A stretch of DNA of 27,173 nucleotides from the NCBI GenBank assembly GCA_900553295.1, contig USCR01000016.1, positions 1 through 27,173 on the forward strand. The letters run 5' to 3'. The notes beneath the pieces were generated by a model. That model saw only the letters and a list, made by a program, of their open reading frames with translations, had not been told where the DNA came from and did not search any database. The position numbers were made by a program, and so were the translations under genes. Each line of letters begins with the position of its first letter. Positions within the stretch are counted from its first letter, which is position 1. This stretch comes from an uncultured Eubacteriales bacterium (GTDB taxonomy: Bacteria; Bacillota; Clostridia; Christensenellales; Aristaeellaceae). Positions 22,069-27,173 of this stretch are shown one piece after another.

Positions 22069-22162
22069 GCATATTTTCTCCCCTGCCACAGCACCCGGGG
22101 CGGTTTTTTTTATGCATTTATTGTGAAATATTTGTCGTAATTGTTTTTATATTGTATGCTGC

Positions 22163-22191
22163 TTGCATTTTTTCGCTGTCCGGTGCATAAT
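22163..22191 (+). promoter_or_regulatory. Promoter of serC-serA
   Basis: TTGCAT (22163-22168), 17-base spacer, CATAAT (22186-22191). Just downstream is a 13-base palindrome TGCCCGGCGGGCA (22212-22224), a possible operator. No T-box or riboswitch features in the 85-base leader. Confidence 0.6.
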
Positions 22192-22275
22192 ATCTTCAAC
22201 GGTTCGAAAATTGCCCGGCGGGCATATTTCGTCCCACTTGCGTGAACATTATAATATTCAGGAGGGGTTTTCAAT

Positions 22276-23352
22276 ATGGAACGCGTGTATAATTTTTCTC
22301 CGGGACCTTCCATGCTGGCTGAACCCGTGCTGGAGCAGGCGCAGAAAGACATGATGTGCTATGGTACATCCGGCATGTCTGTGATGGAGATGAGCCACCG
22401 CAGCAAGATGTACATCGATATTTACGACCGCGCCGTGGCGGATCTTCGGGAACTGATGGCTATTCCGGACGATTATGAGGTTCTTTTCCTGCAGGGCGGC
22501 GCCACGCAGCAATTTTCCGCGGTTCCCCTCAACCTGATGGTAAAGGGAAAGGCCGACTACGTGGACAGCGGCAACTTTGCGCACCTGGCGGCAGAGGAAG
22601 GCAAGCGCTACGGTGAAATTCACGTGGTGGCGTCTTCCCGGGAAGATACGTACACCTATGTGCCCGACTTAACCAACGCACCTTTCAATCCGGATGCGGA
22701 CTATGTCCACATCACCAGCAACAATACCATTTATGGCACCCGGTATGTGGAACTTCCGCAGGTGATCCCGCCTTTGGTCACCGATGCAAGCAGCATGATT
22801 CTCTCCGAAGTCATGGATGTGAAACGCTTTGGCGTTATCTATGCCGGTGCGCAGAAAAACATCGGTCCCAGCGGCCTTTGCGTGGTTATTGTCCGAAAGG
22901 ATTTGCTGGGCCATGCCATGCCCATCTGCCCCAAGCTGCTGAACTGGGAAGTGCAGGCCAAGGCAGGCAGCATGTACAATACGCCCAATACCTGGGGCAT
23001 TTATGTGGCAGGGCTCACGTTCCAGTGGCTCAAGGCCCAGGGCGGTGTGGCGGCCATGGAGCAGCGAAACATCGAAAAAGCAGCCTTGCTGTATGACTTC
23101 CTGGATAACAGCCGCCTGTTCAAGCCCACGGCGCAGAAAAAATACCGCAGCCGCATGAATGTCACCTTTGTTACCGGTGATCCGGACAAGGACGCCGCCT
23201 TTGTCAAGGCCGCTACGCAGGCAGGCTTGGTCAACCTGAAGGGCCACCGTACCGTGGGTGGCATGCGCGCCAGCATTTACAATGCCATGCCCAAGGCCGG
23301 TGTGGAAAAGCTGGTGGACTTCATGAAGCAGTTTGAAATGGAAAACGCCTGA
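22276..23352 (+). CDS. serC: SerC, phosphoserine aminotransferase
   Basis: 358 residues from the ATG at 22276, with AGGAGG 10 bases upstream. PLP fold type I (class V) with the family signatures: YNFSPGPSMLAEPVLEQAQ at the N-terminus, MSHRS, FLQGGATQQFSAVPLN (phosphate loop), HITSNNTIYGT, VTDASSMILS (Asp170 pairing with the pyridine nitrogen), and the Schiff-base Lys194 in YAGAQKNIGPSG. It converts 3-phosphohydroxypyruvate and glutamate to 3-phosphoserine in serine biosynthesis; the same enzyme often serves vitamin B6 synthesis. First gene of an operon with serA (20-base gap). All catalytic residues are present and the length is the usual one (about 360). Confidence 0.97.
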   Translation: MERVYNFSPGPSMLAEPVLEQAQKDMMCYGTSGMSVMEMSHRSKMYIDIYDRAVADLRELMAIPDDYEVLFLQGGATQQFSAVPLNLMVKGKADYVDSGNFAHLAAEEGKRYGEIHVVASSREDTYTYVPDLTNAPFNPDADYVHITSNNTIYGTRYVELPQVIPPLVTDASSMILSEVMDVKRFGVIYAGAQKNIGPSGLCVVIVRKDLLGHAMPICPKLLNWEVQAKAGSMYNTPNTWGIYVAGLTFQWLKAQGGVAAMEQRNIEKAALLYDFLDNSRLFKPTAQKKYRSRMNVTFVTGDPDKDAAFVKAATQAGLVNLKGHRTVGGMRASIYNAMPKAGVEKLVDFMKQFEMENA

Positions 23353-23372
23353 GCGCAAGGAGGCTTACACAC

Positions 23373-24545
23373 ATGTTCAAAATTCAAACCCTGAATGCCA
23401 TCTCTGACGTGATCCATAACGAGCTGTCCGCAGGCTTGTATACCGTAGCCAAGGAGGAGCCCATTCCCGACGGTATTCTGGTACGCAGTGCCAATATGCA
23501 TGAGATGCCCTTAGGAGATAATCTGCTGGCCATCGCGCGGGCCGGAGCGGGTGTAAACAATATTCCCATCGATGCATGCTCCAAGGCTGGCATTGTGGTG
23601 TTCAATACGCCGGGTGCCAATGCAAACGCCGTAGCCGAACTCGTCATGGCCGGCATGCTGCTGGCCAGCCGGAATATCATCGGTGGCATTGCCTGGGCGC
23701 AGAGCCTTCAGGGGCAGGGAGCGGAAGTTCCCAAGCTGGTAGAAAAGGGCAAGGGACAGTTTGTGGGTCCTGAGCTGCGCGGCAAAACCCTGGGCGTTAT
23801 CGGTTTGGGCGCCATTGGCGCCATTGTGGCCAACGCGGCCGCCCGCGGCTTGGGCATGAAGGTTGTCGGCTTCGATCCGTTTATTTCCGTGGACAGCGCC
23901 TGGAGTCTCTCCTCCCAGGTACATCGCGCCGCAAACCAGGACGAAGTACTGGCGCAGGCAGACTACCTGACCGTGCATATTCCCCTTAACGATCAAACCC
24001 GCGGCTCCATCCAGGGGGATTTCCTGGCAAAGATGAAGCCCGGCGCACGCCTGCTCAACTTCAGCCGTGGTGAGCTAATCGATCCCACTGCCGTACGTCA
24101 AGCCCTTGCCAGTGGCCAGTTGGCCTGCTATGTGACAGACTTCCCCAGCGAGGAGATGCTGGGCGTTGAGCATGCCATTTGCATCCCCCACCTGGGCGCA
24201 TCCACCCCTGAGAGTGAGGAAAACTGCGCCCGTATGGCTGCGGCGCAGCTGCGCGACTACCTGGAATGGGGCAGCATTCACAACAGTGTTAATCTGCCTG
24301 AGCTCCCCCTGGGCGCCCCAACCGCCGCCCGCATCCTGGTGATTCACGAGAACATTCCCAACATGCTTTCCACCATTGCAGCCTGCGTAAGCCGTGAGGG
24401 CATCAATATTGATACCATGGTGAACAAGAGCCGCAAGGCGCTGGCCGTTACCATGATGGAGATGGCGGACCTTCCCTCGGAATCGGGCATTCAGGCCATT
24501 GCGGCCCTGGACGGCGTGATCCGCGTACGCACCTTCATGGGCTAA
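23373..24545 (+). CDS. serA: SerA, 3-phosphoglycerate dehydrogenase with ACT domain
   Basis: 390 residues from the ATG at 23373, with AAGGAGG 9 bases upstream. A D-2-hydroxyacid dehydrogenase: substrate-side RAGAGVNNIPIDACSKAGI, the NAD Rossmann loop TLGVIGLGAIGAIVANAAARG (Gly144, 146, 149), and the active-site LLNFSRGELID (Arg232) and CIPHLGAST (His273). Residues about 318-390 are an ACT domain (RILVIHENIPNMLSTIAACV) that in this enzyme class binds serine for feedback inhibition. It lacks the ASB domain of long SerA forms; this compact arrangement is common in Clostridia. It oxidises 3-phosphoglycerate, supplying the substrate for SerC. A serB phosphatase is not in the window. Confidence 0.96.
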   Translation: MFKIQTLNAISDVIHNELSAGLYTVAKEEPIPDGILVRSANMHEMPLGDNLLAIARAGAGVNNIPIDACSKAGIVVFNTPGANANAVAELVMAGMLLASRNIIGGIAWAQSLQGQGAEVPKLVEKGKGQFVGPELRGKTLGVIGLGAIGAIVANAAARGLGMKVVGFDPFISVDSAWSLSSQVHRAANQDEVLAQADYLTVHIPLNDQTRGSIQGDFLAKMKPGARLLNFSRGELIDPTAVRQALASGQLACYVTDFPSEEMLGVEHAICIPHLGASTPESEENCARMAAAQLRDYLEWGSIHNSVNLPELPLGAPTAARILVIHENIPNMLSTIAACVSREGINIDTMVNKSRKALAVTMMEMADLPSESGIQAIAALDGVIRVRTFMG

Positions 24546-24560
24546 TGCGCGCATAACAAA

Positions 24561-24611
24561 AGGGGCAGCACCGTTGTAAGATACTTCAGCGATGCTGCCC
24601 CTGCTTTTTTT
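24561..24611. terminator. Bidirectional terminator shared by serA and rnpB
   Basis: AGGGGCAGCA (24561-24570) pairs with TGCTGCCCCT (24593-24602) over 10 bp around a 22-base loop. T-runs follow on the plus strand (24604-24611) and, shorter, on the minus strand (TTTT). Confidence 0.85.
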
Positions 24612-24616
24612 GTAAT

Positions 24617-24956
24617 GCGAGCGTGACCGATAAGCCGAGTTCTGTCGTGGACGATCATCTATCCAGGCCCGGCGTTACCGCGCGGGCTCAAGCGGTCGTA
24701 AGAGACGCGACGGGCCGCCGCATGTGCCTCTATGCCGACCTTGCACCGGGTGGGGTTTACATCGCGGACAAGTCGCCAAGCCGCGGGTGAGCTCTTACCT
24801 CGCCTTTCCAGCCTTACCAGCGCAAGCGCTGGCGGTGTATCTCTGTTGCACTTTCCTTGGAGTCGCCTCCACCGGCCGTTAACCGGCACCCTTGCCCTAT
24901 GGTGCTCGGACTTTCCTCATACCCGCAAGGGGCACGCGATCGTCTAGTCACCTCGC
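24617..24956 (-). ncRNA. rnpB: RNase P RNA
   Basis: About 340 nt. Diagnostic conserved blocks on the minus strand: GAGGAAAGTCCGAGC near the 5' end and ACAGAACTCGGCTTATCGGT at the 3' end. The termini pair as helix P1: GCGAGGTGAC (5') with GTCACGCTCGC (3'), with one bulged base. It is the catalytic RNA that trims tRNA 5' ends. The 5' end agrees with the promoter (8 bases after its -10). Exact ends are predicted from P1 pairing. Confidence 0.96.
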
Positions 24957-24963
24957 AGAATGT

Positions 24964-24992
24964 ATCATACCCGTTTGCGAGGGAAATGTCAA
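24964..24992 (-). promoter_or_regulatory. Promoter of rnpB
   Basis: On the minus strand: consensus TTGACA (24992-24987), exactly 17 bases, TATGAT (24969-24964). Confidence 0.9.
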
Positions 24993-25277
24993 GAGGCTTG
25001 CCGAACGGGCGGAATATTGTGCACCGTTGGCAGGCATCCGTAGGATCTCTCCCATGCCACGGCCCTCTCCTTTGTCCACAATACAAACACCGGATGACCG
25101 GGCCATTGCCACCGCAATGTGGTGCCAGCCGCGCCTGGGAAAATACGGCATCAGGCAGCACAGGCCCCGGGCACAGCACCTCCGGCAAGAAACAGGCAAG
25201 GGATTGCAGCTGTCCTTCAGGCACCTGCAATCCCCATTTCTTTAGGCAGTTATTTCCTTTGCGCCTATTCGATATGC
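24993..25277. other. Intergenic stretch between rnpB promoter and ABC permease gene
   Basis: 285 bases without a gene I can support. Open frames on both strands exist, but none has a ribosome-binding site or recognisable product, and the longest run into rnpB. The only clear element is the hairpin at 25200-25234. A small RNA ending at that hairpin is possible but no promoter is evident. Confidence 0.4.
25200..25241 (+). terminator. Terminator-like hairpin in the rnpB/ABC gap
   Basis: GGGATTGCAG (25200-25209) pairs perfectly over 10 bp with CTGCAATCCC (25225-25234) around a 15-base loop, followed by a short T-rich tail (ATTTCTTT). It could end the converging ABC unit only weakly (the minus strand lacks a T-run) or terminate an unseen plus-strand transcript. 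Confidence 0.5.
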
Positions 25278-26957
25278 TTACGCGCCCTCGTCTTCCATCC
25301 GGGCATAAGTAGTGTCCGCTACCCGCATCAAAATGGCGTATCCAATCACGGACTCCACGATGCAGATGCCGATTACCACAGCCGCTCGGGCATTCAACGC
25401 CAGTTCGCCCAGCAGGAAAAACGCCGCAACCGGGATAACCAGCAGCAGGAAGGAGATCAGCATGCCCAGGGCAATGTTCCCATTCTGCTTGATGGCTTGC
25501 ATCTCGTTGCGCCAGTGAAACTTGGGCCGTGCGGCATCCAATGCCAGGCTGTAGGAGGAAAGCCCCCAGTTGGTCACCTGCGTAAACAGCAGCGCCAGCA
25601 GGATCACCGGCGTGAATGCCGGCAGCAGACAGATAAACATCACCGCGCCCACAATCGCGGAAATCAGATTGATGGTCATCCCCATGAGAAGCTTTGCCTG
25701 GAGCTGTGTACGTGTGGAAACCGGCAGCATGCGGCTGAGCATATGCCGTCCGCCTTCCCGGGAAACTGCCGTATCCACCGCAGGATTCATGCAGCAGATA
25801 AAGGTCATCAACGCCACCAGACCCAGGAACAAATACACCTGGGATACCTGGGAAAGTGCGCCCTGGACCACGGAAAGCATCATGCCCAGGTTATCAACTT
25901 CCGCGGCTTCCTTTCCTCCGAAATACATACCTACCAGCATCAGGGGCATGATGATGCAGCCCGTCAGGCAATTGTAGGCATACACCGGTGTACGCAGGAT
26001 CTCCCGCCATTCCCGCAGGAATAAGGTTGTCAGCGGGCGGTGAGGCCGAATCTCTCCCCGCTTGCGCGCCTTGTGACGCACGGTGTTTTCCGTTAGGGAC
26101 AGCGTGCGGGTCAGGTATCCGCCGCCCATGAGCAGCCACACCGCGCCATAGGCTCCTAATGCGCAAAGCAGATATCCCAGCAAGCTCCACACATTTCCCA
26201 TAAGGCCTTGCATGGCCCACCAGGAAGGCGGGAAAGCCTGGGCCAGCTGCCGCATAAGCAGCTGTTTATCCAGCATCAGCTGCACAAAGTACATCATCCC
26301 TGCATCTTCCGGGGTGCGCCCCATAACGGAAAATTCCACCGTTAGCACCACCACCATGATGAGCAAACTGTATATCATCATCACGGCATCTCGGTGACGG
26401 CTGCCGCCGGTGAGGCGAACAATCAATGTAGCCAGCAGCGTTACCACGGCCACAGGGATCATGGCGCTGGTAAGCGCCACGAGCAGCGCCGATATGTAAT
26501 AGCCCACCCCGGACTGAGTGTAGATTCCGTACAGAATAATGGCCGGCAACAGCGCCAGGGCAGCAATGCCCGTTTCCCCCAGCAGAATCTCCGTAAGCTT
26601 TGTGCCAAACACTGTACGCGACGTCACCGGCAGACTGGCCAGGAATGCTGTGTCACGGCCGTAATACAGCGACGTGAGCACATAGAAAAAGCTCATAAAC
26701 ACCATGCCCGCCATGACCACCGTAAGGGCCATGGATAGCAGCAGTTCCGGCTGGCCAATGGCTTTCAATCCTTCAAAAAGCAAGAATTCAAAGCCAACCA
26801 CCATCCCCAGGATCATCAAATAGGCCAGGAGAATAAATACCCCGCCCACCAGTTTTCCTGTTTTGAGCTTGCCATCCGTACCGCGCAAGCCACCGCCGCG
26901 CAATATAGCCAGGCGGTTACGGATCTGTAGCCGCATCAGGATGCTAAAACTACTCAT
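25278..26957 (-). CDS. ABC exporter permease, multi-spanning (ABC-2-like)
   Basis: 559 residues from the ATG at 26957, whose first bases overlap the stop of the upstream ATPase gene (ATGA). About 12 hydrophobic segments are visible in two halves, e.g. LVGGVFILLAYLMILGMVVG, MALTVVMAGMVFMSFFYVL, IYSLLIMVVVLTV, VYLFLGLVALMTFICCM, LISAIVGAVMFICLLP and GMLISFLLLVIPVAAFFLL. Cytoplasmic loops hold the charged YYGRDTAFLASLPVTSRTVF, with a near copy later (VSREGGRHMLSRMLPVSTRT), suggesting the two halves arose by duplication. This double pattern is typical of the large putative ABC-2 type permeases of Firmicutes that pair with one ATPase and have no proven substrate. Export of a drug, peptide or lipid is only a guess. 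Confidence 0.82.
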   Translation of the reverse strand: MSSFSILMRLQIRNRLAILRGGGLRGTDGKLKTGKLVGGVFILLAYLMILGMVVGFEFLLFEGLKAIGQPELLLSMALTVVMAGMVFMSFFYVLTSLYYGRDTAFLASLPVTSRTVFGTKLTEILLGETGIAALALLPAIILYGIYTQSGVGYYISALLVALTSAMIPVAVVTLLATLIVRLTGGSRHRDAVMMIYSLLIMVVVLTVEFSVMGRTPEDAGMMYFVQLMLDKQLLMRQLAQAFPPSWWAMQGLMGNVWSLLGYLLCALGAYGAVWLLMGGGYLTRTLSLTENTVRHKARKRGEIRPHRPLTTLFLREWREILRTPVYAYNCLTGCIIMPLMLVGMYFGGKEAAEVDNLGMMLSVVQGALSQVSQVYLFLGLVALMTFICCMNPAVDTAVSREGGRHMLSRMLPVSTRTQLQAKLLMGMTINLISAIVGAVMFICLLPAFTPVILLALLFTQVTNWGLSSYSLALDAARPKFHWRNEMQAIKQNGNIALGMLISFLLLVIPVAAFFLLGELALNARAAVVIGICIVESVIGYAILMRVADTTYARMEDEGA

Positions 26958-27173
26958 ACCGTCGCTTCCTCCGCTTCGCCGGTCATCTCCAGGAACAGCT
27001 GTTCCAGGCTTGCTCCCTTTTCACCGCTGCGCAGCTCTTCCAGCGTACCCTCGGCAATCAGCTTGCCCTTGTTAATGATGGCAATCTCGTCGCAGAGCTT
27101 CTCCGCCACATCCAGCACATGGGTAGAGAAAAACACCGTATTGCCCGCTTCACAGTGACGGCGCATTTCCTCT
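26954..27173 (-). CDS. ABC exporter ATPase (partial, C-terminal end)
   Basis: The frame enters from the right edge and ends at 26954. Visible are the switch-histidine region NTVFFSTHVLDVAEKLCD, the following strand IAIINKGKLIAEGTLEEL, and a helical tail (LEQLFLEMTGEAEE). Walker A and B and the signature lie outside the window. The LDVAEKLCDEIAIINKGK wording is typical of the CcmA/YxlF-type export ATPases. The stop overlaps the permease ATG by 4 bases, so they form one translationally coupled operon. Confidence 0.9.
   Translation of the reverse strand, partial: EEMRRHCEAGNTVFFSTHVLDVAEKLCDEIAIINKGKLIAEGTLEELRSGEKGASLEQLFLEMTGEAEEATV

Noticed and set aside
24892..25245. A 117-codon plus-strand open frame
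   Set aside because: It overlaps rnpB and its promoter, lacks a ribosome-binding site and has no recognisable product.
1..27173. tRNA genes, CRISPR arrays, insertion sequences, integrase genes
   Set aside because: I looked for T-arm signatures, regularly spaced repeats, and transposase or integrase motifs on both strands and found none I could support.

Overview
The window looks like a chromosomal segment of a GC-rich, anaerobic Firmicute of the class Clostridia, probably a gut bacterium. The evidence is strong AGGAGG ribosome-binding sites, TTGACA-17-TATAAT-type promoters, an anaerobic (class III) ribonucleotide reductase, the RqcP-type S4 protein, an IspDF fusion, and a plant-glycan enzyme (GH127). 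The exact species cannot be told from the sequence alone.

Left edge (1-2.7 kb, minus strand): part of an integrative-conjugative-element type backbone. It holds a ParB-like partition protein with AT-hook-like motifs, a small DUF7768/DUF4406-like protein, and the start of an ArdA antirestriction protein that runs off the window. Between the first two lies a very large nested hairpin region (about 886-1085), followed by an 18-bp near-palindrome that recurs inside the parB-like gene. From 2.7 to 4.9 kb is a lower-GC transition zone: terminators, a start-less coding remnant, a very short ORF, and a DUF2130 coiled-coil protein.

5.0-7.9 kb (plus strand): a secreted Cys/His-motif protein, the rqcP-ispDF operon (ribosome rescue and isoprenoid synthesis), and a small exported or membrane protein. 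7.9-13.3 kb (minus strand): a five-gene operon metN-metI-metQ-glcD-like-aminotransferase. Its 5' leader contains what reads as a complete, classical transcription attenuator: promoter, Shine-Dalgarno, a 33-codon Met/Cys-rich leader peptide, alternative pairings 1:2 and 2:3, and a strong terminator. No SAM riboswitch or T-box features were seen there. Upstream is a Crp/Fnr-family regulator, with a 14-bp operator-like palindrome between it and the metN promoter. This unit is the most interesting part of the window: it suggests uptake of methionine or a methionine-like hydroxy/keto acid coupled to oxidation and transamination, controlled by charged Met-tRNA supply.

14.1-16.8 kb (plus): nrdD-nrdG, divergent from the Crp/Fnr gene. 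16.9-19.4 kb (plus): an exported multidomain protein that joins an L,D-transpeptidase to a CapA-type metallophosphatase domain. 19.4-22.0 kb (minus): a GH127 beta-L-arabinofuranosidase overlapping an alpha/beta-hydrolase esterase. 22.3-24.5 kb (plus): serC-serA (serine synthesis). 24.6-25.0 kb (minus): rnpB, the RNase P RNA, with its promoter and a terminator shared with serA. 25.3 kb to the right edge (minus): an ABC exporter permease and the C-terminal end of its ATPase.
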